Source: Cyrtodaria siliqua | Taxonomy: Eukaryota > Mollusca > Bivalvia > Adapedonta > Hiatellidae | Direction: 5' to 3' | NCBI GenBank assembly: GCA_037043455.1 | Contig: JAWPHD010011200.1 | Coordinates: 22,081-86,080, forward strand | DNA: 64,000 bases | Part shown: one piece after another, positions 21,340-32,010 of the stretch | Layout: each line of letters begins with the position of its first letter | Position numbering within the stretch: the stretch's first letter is position 1 | Notes under the pieces: generated by a model | Database searches by the model: none | What the model was told of the DNA's origin: nothing | Seen by the model: the letters and a program-made list of their open reading frames with translations, nothing else | Position numbers and translations under genes: made by a program

Positions 21340-22154
21340 CCGTGAAGCTCTACTGATAGGTTTTTGATAGCTAGATCAGGATTCCTGTGAAGTTTCATGA
21401 AAAATCCGTCAAGTAGTTTCAGAGAAGTAGTCGCTATAAGTTTTCATTATATAACTCTATGTAAACAAAGATGGCGGCCTTGTTTAACGTCACATCAAAA
21501 TAATTTTCGACAAGGATCAACATCATTCCATACTGATCATTTTAGAAAAAGTCCCATATCAATATCACTTATAGTTTTCAAGAAGTTCTCGCTATAAACT
21601 TGTTTTTTGAAAATCTATTTTTAGCTGTGGTGGCCATCTTGAATTTCCGACCAACCTGGTGTTGCTAGGATCATTTAGACATCAAGAGCAACATTCCTGT
21701 GAAATTTCATGGAAATCCGTTGAGTAGTTTTAGAGGAGTAGTCGCTTCAAGTTTTTACTAAATAACTCAATGTAAACAAAGATGGCTGCTGGCAGCCATG
21801 TTTAACGTCGAATCAAAACGATTTTTGACAAGGACTAACATCATGTCATGCTGATCATTTTAGAAAAAGTCCCATATCAATATCACAGAGTTTTCAAGAA
21901 GTAGTCGCTACAAACTTGTTTTTTAAAAATCTATTTTTAGATTTGGTGGCCATCTTGCATTTCACATCAACATGAATTTTTGCTAGGATCAACTAGACTT
22001 CATGCGCAACATTTCTGTAAAGTTTCATGAAAATCCATTCAGAAGTCTCAGAGGAATAGTCACTACCACAAAATGTTTACGGACAGACAGACGGACGGAC
22101 AACGGACACAGCACTACGGCATAAGCTCTGCTGATCTCTGATCAGTAGAGCTAA
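21340..22154 (+). mobile_element. Helitron-like tandem-repeat element
   Basis: About 2.5 tandem units of roughly 330 bp carry 'gtttcatgaaaatccg', 'tgtaaacaaagatggc', 'gatcattttagaaaaagtcc' and 'ggtggccatctt'. They end in 'ggacagacagacggacggac' and the hairpin 'gctctgctgat'/'atcagtagagc' followed by CTAA (22,151-22,154). A short hairpin followed by CTRR is the 3' end of Helitrons. Related unit sequence recurs at 25,020-25,260. No helicase is encoded. The 5' limit is uncertain. Confidence 0.6.
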
Positions 22155-22465
22155 AAATAGATTTTGGGTTTTTCCAATTACGACACGCTTTGCGCAATTG
22201 GAAATCAGTGGACGCTTATTAAAATACTGTTGAAGTTATGTCAATCGTAAGACGATGGTAAGATATGTTGCTTATATTGTTAACATGTCGATATAATGTT
22301 TGAAAAAAGAGTAAAAGATATTAATCTTGTTTTTTGTTACTTTAAATCAAAACTGGTATACACATATGAATTTAAAAAAACAAAAACATTTTTTATCGGG
22401 ATTTATTTTCCCTCATATATTTAAATTTTAATCAAAACATTTTTTTTTCTCGGTATAATAAAATA
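22155..22465. other. No gene seen
   Basis: AT-rich spacer, with no element recognised before the foldback at 22,466. Confidence 0.5.
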
Positions 22466-22601
22466 AATATTGCATCCCAGTGAGGGCGACATTGGATATT
22501 GTCAACCTTCGGAAACATTATGTCAACCTCGGCTTCACCTCGGTTGACATTGTTTTCCTCAGGTTGACAATGTACAGTCACCCTTACTGGGATTCAATAT
22601 T
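22466..22601. mobile_element. Palindromic MITE-like foldback
   Basis: Arms of about 65 bp: the left reads 'aatattgcatcccagtgagg' and the right ends 'cttactgggattcaatatt'. Both continue inward through 'tattgtcaacc' and 'atgtcaacct', with the centre at 'cctcggcttcacctcgg'. Almost the whole 136 bp is one imperfect hairpin. No target duplication is certain. Confidence 0.75.
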
Positions 22602-22926
22602 TATATAATGTTTAATCTTGCTCTTTATTTAAATGTGAAATTAGGTGAAAAAGAAGATCAACCTAAGTAATGCCGATGATTTAAAATACTTCACAATATA
22701 AAGTTACATTACATTTATTTCTGCTAGATGTAAGGCTTGCTAAACTTTATTTTTTCAGTATATAAAGATTTGTTTCAAACAGTACATGTTCTGATATGTT
22801 ACAACACCCTGGGATTTAAAAGCAGTACATACATGTTTCATCGTTTTTCCTTCAATATATCGATATGGTGGATACGTTTCACATCCTTTAATTACATCCC
22901 TAATTCACCGGTTCTTAACATACTTA

Positions 22927-23010
22927 TGAGGCCAAATACAATTATGTGCATGGCTCCAGTTTCACGACCCCCCCGGGCACGACCATTTTTGACCCTGGTG
23001 ACTTCATTTG
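22927..23010 (+). mobile_element. Solitary end of a PIF/Harbinger-like TIR element
   Basis: 'aggccaaatacaattatgtg' followed by 'ctccagtttcacgacccc' matches the left end of the element at 28,099 and the fragment at 25,266. No partner end lies nearby, so this is a truncated copy. Confidence 0.4.
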
Positions 23011-23310
23011 AACAAAATTTATAGTCTAGCCATTGGCGGTCATTTTAAAAGAACAACTGTCAAAATCTGTCCAGCGGTTCTTGACAAAATAAAATAAGGT
23101 TTCGACGATGTTTGGTAATGGCAGACATCTTGGATGTCGCGCAGACCTAGTTTTAGCAAATCTAAAAAGTATTCATCTAAGGATCATCCATCTGTATTTG
23201 TATTTATCACATAGTGACACACCTAAACGAGAAACACAGTCCTTCGGGACAGAAGCTCAACTTTCGAGGCCTTGTCTATCTACTGGCAAACTAATTTGAA
23301 AGGCGTAATC

Positions 23311-23411
23311 GTCAATCTCATTAAAATCAAATCCTAATTACGCCTTGATACTATCCGCTTCTATTGTAGAGTATCGTAGCGTGATAAAGGGTCTGATTTG
23401 AATGAGACTGG
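23311..23411. mobile_element. Short foldback (about 100 bp)
   Basis: 'gtcaatctcattaaaatcaa' on the left pairs with 'tctgatttgaatgagactgg' on the right, and inner 'ttgatactatc' with 'agagtatcgtag'. The loop is about ten bases. It contains no coding sequence. Confidence 0.6.
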
Positions 23412-23990
23412 CAGATACTTGTAATATATACCGGGTTATGAAGAATTGAAATTTAAAAAAGACATAAGCTTACATACAAAACTGTAATCTAAGCCTATTT
23501 TAAAAAAATAAAAGTGGTCATAATTCTGTTAAAATAAAAGCAAGAGTTGTAAAACCTGACTGTATGATGTTGTCTAATGATGCTGAATACATTTGTGAAG
23601 TTTGAAATATATGAAGTTTTTTCGGAGATACAAGCTTATGTCATACAAGATACAAATAATAACAAAGTTTGAAAACTCTAGTGCATGCAGTTCCTGAGAA
23701 AGTGACCGGAATGAAAAACTTTAAGCTAGTTTAAGGTAAAACGTAAGTTACAGTATCAGCCCTTTGCTTGGAAATCTGCATTTTTTATGTATTGTAATGT
23801 TGCGATGTACTACAGTACAGTACCCAAAACATAAACATAACCAAAGTTTTAAAGGTGTACTGGTCGGGGGCCACTTTCCGTCACTTATGTAAACATAAAC
23901 TAATTTTTCAGTATGTATCTTGACAATTTTCATTCTACTTTCTATTAGGGTACCTCTTCCTGGAAATTTGACAACAAACTATTTGGTTTT
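23412..23990. other. No gene seen
   Basis: AT-rich spacer with short chance frames only. Confidence 0.5.
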
Positions 23991-23995
23991 ATATA

Positions 23996-24372
23996 AACAA
24001 GAGCATCAAGAATTGCAGGGCAATCCATAGTCCCCCACCGGCCCAGACAAACAAATTCCTGACATTTTCTATGATGGAGGTCAAAGATCAAGGTCAAGTT
24101 CTGTCGTCACAATGACCTTATTTTAGTACGCGACACACCGCTATCTCAAGATGTATTCACATACCAAGTTTGGTATCTCTAAGTGTTATAGTATTGAAAA
24201 AACGGTCCGGACAAGCATTTTCTATGACAGAGGTCACAGGTCAAGGTCACAGTGACCTTATTTTGATACGCGACACACCACTATCTCAAGATGTGTCCAC
24301 ATACCAAGTTTGGTATCTCAAAGTCTTATAGTATTAAAAATATGGCCCGGACAGCATTTTGGAAAGACGGAC
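23996..24372 (+). mobile_element. Tandem-repeat element remnant (about 190-bp unit, two units)
   Basis: The head 'aacaagagcatcaagaattg' is followed by two units sharing 'ataccaagtttggtatctc', 'acagtgaccttatttt' and 'gcgacacaccactatctcaa', then by the tail 'gaaagacggacaaggtgc'. This layout (fixed head, tandem units, 'acggac' tail) is the same as in the Helitron-like elements at 21.3 and 25.3 kb. The hairpin end is missing. Confidence 0.55.
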
Positions 24373-24955
24373 AAGGTGCAAACACTTCGGAGAAAGCCCT
24401 TACATTTTTGTAACGCTTACATGTATTTACATTTTGGTTGTTTCTTCTGTTTACAATCTTCAGCGCTAAACGACTGTCAATAAATAACATTATGTAAGTA
24501 ATTTGCAGTGTAAAAACAGTTTTTTAAATGAGAATGACGAAAACTGGGCTTGGATGGAAACTGGCCCCTAACCAGTAGTGCATACTGTTGGTGGGAAAGT
24601 GTCCTAAACGCAAAACTTAAATGTTGACACTGCCATCACCGCTGCCTCGGAAAAACAACACCTTCAAAAAAAAAAAAAGTGAGATAATTCAGTTTTATCG
24701 ACTTATTAATATGTACATGTAAGTTTTATATATTTTAGAAATGTTTGTCCTCCCATGTTTACAAGCCAAACACAACATCGGACAGTTTTGCTGTCAGATG
24801 TTCAATTATTTCATTTATATAAAAAATAATGTATGTACAGCTCAGTATGTGCGCTAGGATCTCCACAAGGACGTGAACCTGAATCTCTTTTCTCGAAAGA
24901 AAAGCATGCTTGCTTGCACTATAGAGATGTGTCCCTAACCGCATAAACCAAGTAT
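24373..24955. other. No gene seen
   Basis: Spacer with an A-rich run at 24,665-24,680. A 70-codon minus frame (24,759-24,971) overlaps the next repeat head and is not supported as a gene. Confidence 0.5.
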
Positions 24956-24956
24956 A

Positions 24957-25262
24957 CAACAAGAGGCCCAAGAGGGCCTGTATCGCTCTACTTGCTATAT
25001 GGAGTCTTTGATCATTTTATCATCTTGACTTTCTGGCCGACCTGAAATTTTGCTAGACATCAAGTGCAACATTCCTGTCAAGTTTCATAAAAATCTGTCG
25101 GGTAGTTTTAGAGTAGTCGTTAAGACTTTTTACTATATAATTCTTATAAACAAAGATGACTCCTGGCACCCATGTTTAACGTCGAATCGCAACAATTTTC
25201 AACAATGACCAACATCATGTCATGCTGATCATTTTAGAAAAAGTCCCATAGCAATATCACTT
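24957..25262 (+). mobile_element. Truncated Helitron-like head plus one unit
   Basis: It starts 'caacaagaggcccaagaggg', then 'cctgtatcgctctacttgct', and passes into one unit of the 21.3-kb type ('gtttcataaaaatctgtcgg'). It ends abruptly at the PIF-like fragment 'cttaggccaaataaatttat' (25,262-25,330). Confidence 0.55.
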
Positions 25263-25348
25263 AGGCCAAATAAATTTATATGTGTGGTTCCGGTTTCCTG
25301 ACCGACCCCAAACATTTTATGCCAAAAAAAATACTAATACTAATAATA

Positions 25349-27329
25349 AACAAGAGGCCCAAGAGGGCCTGTGGACGCTCTACTTGCTAACACGGCTCTT
25401 ATATCATCAATGAAGCGAGTTACTGCCATTTACGTTTTTTTGAAAGTTTCGGGCAAAAAACAGCTTTTTAACTAAATCAAGGGCCGTAAATAAAGAATCT
25501 GGTAAAGATCAGATGAAAAATGAAGGCCCTACCGTATTAACGAGGGAAAATATAGCATTTATAACTAAATCAAGAGCCATAACTCCTCTGTTACTGGTCC
25601 GACTGGTCCAACAAAGAGCTAAAAAAATAAAAAAATAATAAATAAATAAAAAAAAAGGAAAAATAAAAATAATAATAATAATTAAAAAAAAAAAAAATTA
25701 AAAAAAAAAAATTTAAAAGAAATAGTGATTTTAAAAAATAAAAAAAATAAGTAAAATATTAAAAAAAAATAATAACGAATAATAATAGATAAAAAATGTC
25801 ATACAATCTGCTAAAGTTTGGCAAAGATCAGATGCAAAATGAAGTGCCTATCGTATGACGAGAAAATTATAGCATTTTTAACAAAATCAAGTGCCATAAC
25901 TCCTCTGTTACTGGTCCGACTGGTCAAACATAGAGCTAAAAAAAAATTAAAAAAAATTTAAAAAAATTTAAAAATAATAATAATCTAAAAAATAATAATT
26001 AAAAAAATAATGATTTAAAAAAAAATAAAATAATAATAATATAAAAAAGTAAGTCATACAATCTGCTTAAGTTTGATCAGATGCAAAATGAAGGCCCTAT
26101 CGTATGACGAGGCAAATTATAGCATTTTTAACAAAATCAAGGGCCATAACTCCGCTGTTACTGGTTCGATCTGGCTGGTTTTCGAACTTGACCAAGCTTT
26201 CATTGATATTAACAATCTGATAAAGTTTGTTTAAGATCGGATGAAGCCCCTATCGTCTTAACAAGGCAAAATATAGCATTTTTAACTAAATCAAGGGCCA
26301 TAACTCAGCTGTTGCTAGTCCAATATGGCTGGTTTTCGAATTTGTCCGAGCTTTCAACGACATTAACAATCTGATAAAGTTTGGTAAAGATCGGATGAAC
26401 AATGAAGCCCCTATCGTCTTAACTAGGCAAAATAAAACATGTTTAACTAAATCAAGGGCCACAACTCCGCTTTTACTAATCTGATATGGCTGGTTTTCGA
26501 ACTTATCCGAGCTTTCATTGATATTAACAATCTGATTAAGTCTGGTAAAGATCGGATGAACAATGAAGCCCCTATCGTCTTAACGAGGCAAAGTATAGCA
26601 TTTTTAACTAAATCAAGGGCCACAACTCCACATTTACTGGTCCGATATGGCTGGTTTTCAAACTTGTTTGCGCTTGCAACGACACTAACAATCTGATAAA
26701 GATTGGTAAAGATCGGATGAACATTTAAGCCCTATCGTCTTAACGATGCAAAATATAGCATTCTTAACTAAATCAAGGGCCATAACTCCGCTGTTACTAG
26801 TCTGATATGGCTGGTTTTCGAACTTGTCCGAGCTTTTATTGATATTACCAATGTGGTAAAGTTTAGTAAAGATATGATGAAAAATGAAGGCCCTATCGTC
26901 TTAACGAGGCAAAATATAGCAATACAGCATTTTTAACTAAATCAAGGACCATAATTCCGCTGTTACTGGTGCGAACTGGCTGGTTTTCGAACTTGTCCGA
27001 GATTTCATTAATACTAACAATGTGGTAAAGTTTGGTAAAGAAAGGATGAAAAATGAAGGCCCTATCGTCTTAACGAGGCAAAATATAGCAATATAGCATT
27101 TTTAGCTAAATCAAGGGCCATAACTCCGTTGTTACTTGTCCGATCTGGCTGGTTTTCGAACTCATTTGAGCTTTCATTGATAGTAACAACCTGTTAATGT
27201 TTTGTAAAGAATGGATGAAAAATGAAGGCCCTATCGTCTTAACGAGATAAAAGTTAACGCCGACGACGGACGGACGACGGACAACTCGGAATCCCATAAG
27301 CTCTGCTGGCCTTCGGCAAGTAGAGCTAA
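25349..27329 (+). mobile_element. Helitron-like element with about 160-bp tandem array
   Basis: The head 'aacaagaggcccaagagggc' starts at 25,349. About ten tandem units follow, each with 'aaatcaagggccataactcc', 'ggctggttttcgaacttgtc' and 'ctatcgtcttaacgaggcaa'. From 26,136 the unit spacing is regular at about 155-170 bp; earlier units are separated by A-rich runs (25,620-25,800 and 25,937-26,055). The tail 'cgacgacggacggacgacgg' precedes the hairpin 'gctctgctggcc'/'ggcaagtagagc' and CTAA (27,326-27,329). Hairpin plus CTRR fits a Helitron 3' end; no Rep/helicase is encoded. A 76-codon minus frame across the end is incidental. Confidence 0.65.
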
Positions 27330-28095
27330 AAATCAAGTTAAGGCTTTTGTTTTTTTATTCTACATGTATGTTTTACAAATTATTCGAAAATCACATGAAA
27401 AAATCAAAACGAGATTGTTAACTTGTAAACTTCCGGTTCGCTTTTGATTCGCGGACGCAGCGGTGTCAAAGTAAATAGATTGATTATGAATAAACCAGGG
27501 ATCACTCTAAATAATCTATATTGTGTTGATGAGCCGTTAAAAAAAATCAATTAATTTCCAGCCAATGAAGCCACTCCCATTCACTACCACGTGGTAAAGT
27601 GAAATAATGGTGATTCAATCAAACGAATTTGTAAACAAGTAGGGCAATTAAACAACTAGATTTTGATCAGAACCTGATCAAACGGACTTTCCTGTCTTAA
27701 TGACGTCATGACGTCACAACTGTCAATGTTGTCTAAGATGTGATTTATAACGAAAACAAAGTTCTTCGAGCATGCAATCAGTTGAAAAATCGAATTTCTG
27801 AATATTGTGACGTCAATGATGTCATGACGTCAGGATAGTGTATGCCGTTCTTGTTTAACCAGACTCAGAACTCTACATACTGTGAAAGTTTTGTTCAAAT
27901 CCGATCATAAATGGAGAAGATATAGCCATAAGAATGGGTGGAACTTAAAAAGTAGTCCTAGGTAAACTATTGAGTAAGTTACTGTGTAGCATAGTAGTGG
28001 TGAAAGACACAGGGCTGGTATATATTGAATGTTGTTTCCCTTTATTCCTGAAACATTTATCTTGCTTCTAGTGAAAACCACATCAAAATTGAAGG
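27330..28095. other. No gene; repeat fragments
   Basis: A 3' fragment of the Thr-like SINE ('ctctaaataatctatattgt' then 'gttgatgagccgtt') lies at 27,505-27,545. From about 27,690 to 27,960, phrases such as 'cttaatgacgtcatgacgtc' and 'gtgaaagttttgttcaaatc' match the tail region of the Helitron-like element at 30,300. The rest is unassigned. Confidence 0.5.
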
Positions 28096-28374
28096 TAAGG
28101 CCAAATAAAATTATACCTGAGTTTACTGTAACCCGACCGACCCTCTGAAAACTCCCCCCTACTCCTTTTTATTTTATTGAAAAAAAAAAAAGAAAAAAAA
28201 TTAAAAAAAAAAAGAATTTTAAAACTAATAATGTTCATGAGATCACGGTGCAATTTTCAATTTCGCGGTGCGGTTTTGAAAGCGTATGAATTTCACGGTA
28301 TACTGTGCACAGGACTGGTATAAAACAGTCAAAATGGCGTCTCCCAGTGCTGTTTTGGCTGTACAGTTTCAAAA

Positions 28375-28491
28375 ATGTCAGCACATGGAAGCGCTATGTT
28401 ATGGCGTGCACTCTCCATAAAGAATCGATTGTTTAATTATTTGACAAGTTCAACAGACAGGTCGGTAAATGCCCAGAGTTCCAGGCCTGTT
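28375..28491 (+). CDS. Candidate exon 1 inside the TIR element
   Basis: ATG at 28,375 opens 39 codons, beginning MSAHGSAMLWRALSIKNRLF, to a strong donor 'cctgtt|gtaagt'. The basic, Leu- and Ser-containing start would suit a mitochondrial presequence, but that is speculation. An earlier ATG in a good context (28,334, 'caaaatggcg') opens a separate frame that stops at 28,420. I do not recognise the protein. Confidence 0.25.
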
Positions 28492-28784
28492 GTAAGTTTG
28501 TTTCTAAAATAGTAATATTAATGGTCATATGTTTACTTGCTTCTCAGCACTAAGCATTGGCATTGACTACTACTACATTATAACTTCTTGAAGAAGTATG
28601 CCGTTCCATAATAATTTTCTGAACTCAACCTCAATATAGGCTCATGATAACTAACATGAAAAATTTATAAATATTTATTACTTTCTGATGTTAGAGAAGT
28701 AATATACATGTAAGTCAACACTTTTACAAAACTATTCAAATGGTCAATTAACATTTGACATTATAACTTTGAATATTTTTTCAG

Positions 28785-29099
28785 CTGTCTGGGAGGCAAG
28801 AACTGCTCTTGGTTACATGTATGTCAACCGCAGAATTTGACTACACCTGTGGGTCCCCCATCCTTCCTGACGGTCATATATTCAGGAAGAGCATGGAAGT
28901 CAAGTCACTCATAACATGTCAGGCCCCACTGGATTACTCATTGCTGTTGGAGCTGACCCTCTTTCTGACTTGCGGAAAACATTTAAAACTGTTTTACCCC
29001 TTTGTAATAATTGCAAGTGTTTGGGAAAAGAGCCAGTTGTTACCAGGCCTTTTGGGAAACAATAAAACATACACAATTTCATATTGTTATCTAATGTAG
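28785..29099 (+). CDS. Candidate exon 2 inside the TIR element
   Basis: 'atattttttcag' at 28,773-28,784 is a good acceptor. In phase with the donor at 28,491 the frame stays open for 104 codons, including 'FDYTCGSPILPDGHIFRKSM', to a TAG at 29,097. A second frame over the same DNA, 'MSGPTGLLIAVGADPLSDLR' from 28,917, is also open for 49 codons and looks no less protein-like, so the coding frame is uncertain. AATAAA-rich DNA follows at 29,160-29,195. Confidence 0.25.
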   Translation: MSGRQELLLVTCMSTAEFDYTCGSPILPDGHIFRKSMEVKSLITCQAPLDYSLLLELTLFLTCGKHLKLFYPFVIIASVWEKSQLLPGLLGNNKTYTISYCYLM

Positions 29100-29265
29100 T
29101 TTTTAAAATACCACATTTTCCCATTCATCAAAGCTCATCGCCACCTTAAATATAACTTCGCCAAAAAATAAAATAAAAAAATAAAATAAAATAAAGTGCC
29201 TACCTACCTACCCTATTTTTTCAGCAATGTTACAGTAAACACAGGTATAATTTGATTTGGCCTAA

Positions 29266-30295
29266 GATGGAAATGCTGCACTACTTTTTGTGAAGCACAG
29301 TTTGAAGTGTACCTCAGAATTCAAAAAGAAGGTGGTTACTTTCAGTTTGGAAAATATTTTAGAAAAAAAGCAAGTCACGCCATCATCTAAGGCCCATTTT
29401 TGTGCTGCACTGGGCCTGACTAATACCACATTAGGATTGGATATTTTCGTGTAGGTATATATTAACTGACCTATGTAAAAATAATCGTGGTCTAGGCCTG
29501 TCTGGTATAGTTCTTGAAAATAAAGTAGACTAAATGGTTTATTTGGATGTGTGTTATTTATTAAATGCCAATACAGCTTTAATGTAACCCTATGAAAATG
29601 CAATAAACAAAATAACCCCCATTCTCAACATCTGGTACACTGCTTCGCAGCAATATTCGAATGTAAATCGAAGGTTTCCATATTGGTTACGTCATCGCGC
29701 CTTAGATTCCCGCCAAAACAAATTTGCATTCAAAATCGAAGTTATCATCCAAATTTTGTAATGCATTGCCGTTTAGCTAATTGCTCCATCTATAGTATAA
29801 TATATACATGAAAGCAGTGATAAAACATTCATCTGTATCGTAAATAACAAACATGCAATGCAAATCATCAACGACAAGAGTCATATTGTTTATATAGGAA
29901 CAAACAGCTTAGCAACAGTGCACTATTTTCTGTGCCGTTGCCTTCCGGTTAACAAAACTTCAATATTTTGAACATATCGAAGCGTCGTGATACACACGGG
30001 ATTGGCCGAGAGTTCACTATTGAAAAAACTCCAAATGGTGACGAATGCGACGTCGTCGTATTTTGGTTCCTATGGCAACCATTTACCAACGTTGCGTTTT
30101 GAGTGGACTTTATTTTTGAAAGTAAATTGAAAGGCCTTACAAATGGTACATATGTTCTTGATAACAATTTCAACCGTTACTGAGATATAGTTGGTTATTG
30201 GCGATGGATAGAAGATGATGAAAACATGATTATGATAAAGTTTCAAAATGGTCATTTAATAATTGTATTTTTGAAGATTTTTTTCCAGTTTTTAA
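29266..30295. other. No gene established
   Basis: A 113-codon minus frame (29,262-29,603) overlaps the TIR of the preceding element at its end and has no family signature. The segment 29,950-30,080 is GC-richer with several CpGs ('gcgacgtcgtcgta') and could be regulatory, but no exon can be paired with it. Confidence 0.45.
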
Positions 30296-30299
30296 GCGT

Positions 30300-30647
30300 C
30301 TGGCGTCTCTGACGCCATCACGTTATGACGTCATGACCCCGCATGTCCTTCTTGCACAACTAGACCATGACCTTTACAATCTGTGAAAGTTTCATTCAAA
30401 TCCGACCATAAATGTCTGAGATCTAGCGATAACAAGATTTTCATCATGACGTCACTGGCGGCCATCTTGGATGATGTCATGACCCCAAAAGCTTCACGGC
30501 ACTATTCCAGAATAAGCTCTATCACTGTGTAAACTTTAGAGGCCGTGCGACCAGTCTTACTATGAAAAGTGGCGGTGAGAAAAATAAAGTTAAAATGTTG
30601 CCGAACAACAACAATAGGTCTTTCCACTGGAAGGTGGAAAGCCCTAA
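30300..30647 (+). mobile_element. Helitron-like 3' end
   Basis: Contains 'gtgaaagtttcattcaaatc', 'ggcggccatcttggatgatg' and 'aaaagtggcggtgagaaaaa'. It ends in the hairpin 'ctttccac'-'tggaag'-'gtggaaag' followed by CTAA and then T (30,644-30,648). That is the canonical Helitron terminus inserted at A|T. The 5' end is not found; fragments of similar body lie at 27,690-27,960. Confidence 0.6.
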
Positions 30648-30649
30648 TT

Positions 30650-31360
30650 ATGGCAATTTGACGACGTTGTTTGATGAGCAAAGAGACTATCGACGCATGT
30701 CGTAATGATTAGGTGTGCATCTGTTTTTATTTCAAAATGACATATTTGTTATAAAAAAATTAATGCGAGATCAATTACGGAATGGCGTGTCATTGCTTCG
30801 ACATTGGCTAATTTCGATAATTATTCGAAGAATTGGCATCTCAAAAAGATCTCAAAAAGATAAATAACAGATGAAAAAAACTACATACCAGTTAGATTTA
30901 GGCATAAACCGTGCTAATAATTTCCAACACAGAAAAATGAGCTTGCTGATTTATCTATGTGAAGATTCAAGTCTATAACGAAAGTGAAAGTAGGAAAAAT
31001 TAATGCATCTCACTTTTTTTAGCTGGTCTAGTCTATAACAAAAGTAAAACTAGAAAAACGTTTTGTTCGACCTAATGCATTTTTTTTATCTGCCTGGGGA
31101 GTGCCCTTTTGTAATTACTGCACTAGGAGCATCATGTACGTCTAATTCCATAGGGTCTACCAATATTTAATATTACCTTGTTGGCACCCGGTTCATCTAA
31201 TTCCCTACCCCATGTTCTTCAGTGATGTCTTATCCTCGGGGTATCTCCGTCGACAACCCCCTCCCACCGGTGGAGGAAAACACTGATATGTGCATCATAA
31301 TGGTAACAATCTACAGCTCTGATGCTTCCTAATTTAAGGGAGAGAGCTGTAATTTAAGGG
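30650..31360. other. No gene seen
   Basis: Spacer with two partial direct repeats near 30,980 and 31,035 ('gtctataacgaaagtgaaag' and 'gtctataacaaaagtaaaac'). Confidence 0.5.
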
Positions 31361-31363
31361 AGA

Positions 31364-31640
31364 GGGCTGGCGTGGCGCTGTCGGTAGCGCGGTGGATTTG
31401 TAACCGGAAGCCCCGGTTTCAATCCTCCGTGGTGCCACTGAGTTCCGTCGGTGTGTTCCTGGGCAAGACACTTTTCCTTAGCCTCGTCTGTCGGATGGGG
31501 ACGTAAACCGGGCGGTCCCGTGTATCAACTATCCTCCGAATACGTTAGAGAACCATAGGAATCTATTCGATAATAAGAGTAGGGCAGGTTCCCGGATTCC
31601 TATGTATCCTTCCCCTCTCTCTGGGGCGGCTCTAAATAAC
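31364..31640 (+). mobile_element. tRNA-Thr-like SINE, 3'-truncated
   Basis: The head 'ggctggcgtggcgctgtcgg', the anticodon-like 'gatttgtaaccgg', box B 'ggtttcaatcctcc' and the block 'gggcaagacacttttcctta' are all present. It ends at 'cggctctaaataacctgtgg' without the 'gttgatgagccgtt' tail. A 14-bp sequence AATTTAAGGGAGAG occurs twice just before the head (31,331 and 31,351), which may be a slipped target duplication. Confidence 0.7.
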
Positions 31641-31644
31641 CTGT

Positions 31645-32010
31645 GGATTTTGTGGATTTTCCAGAGTCTCAAGGTTATGTTTTTCCTCAGAGTGTTTTTC
31701 GACAGGAAAAATCCAGGGGGGTATTTTTTTGATTTGTTTAGGGTGTGTGGTCAAGGAAGTTTTTTTTAGTTTTTTCTAGTGGGGGAGTAAGGAAGGGATT
31801 TCCAGGGTGTGGGGTTGGATTTAAGAAGAAACACTTACTAAGAGTGCGGCGGGGGAGTTTACTGCAGAATGGCAGGGGGAGTATACTGCAAAATTTCCGG
31901 CGTGGGTGGTAAAAGAAACGGTTTTCATCATGGGGGTGGTATTTTGAAGAGAAAAAATCCTGGGGGTTGGGCGTAGGCTAAGGTGGAGTACGGATACAAT
32001 CGCCAAAAGG
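31645..32010. repeat. G-rich degenerate repeat
   Basis: The phrase 'aaaaatccaggggggta' and variants ('gggggagtttactgcagaat', 'gggggagtatactgcaaaat', 'aaaaaatcctgggggttggg') recur at irregular intervals. It is unlike the surrounding AT-rich DNA. No reading frame of note spans it. Confidence 0.5.

Larger units (their letters stand above)
28099..29262. mobile_element. PIF/Harbinger-like TIR element, 1.16 kb
   Basis: The left end is 'ggccaaataaaattatacct' then 'gagtttactgtaac', and the right end is its near-exact reverse complement ('gttacagtaaacacaggtat' then 'aatttgatttggcc'). TAA flanks both sides (28,096-28,098 and 29,263-29,265), a 3-bp target typical of PIF/Harbinger. The interior does not match a transposase but holds a possible two-exon frame (next entries). 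Fragments of the same ends lie at 22,927 and 25,266, so this is a dispersed family. Confidence 0.65.

Noticed and set aside
29262..29603. 113-codon minus-strand gene
   Set aside because: It begins in unique AT-rich DNA and ends near a transposon TIR; no family features or splice signals.
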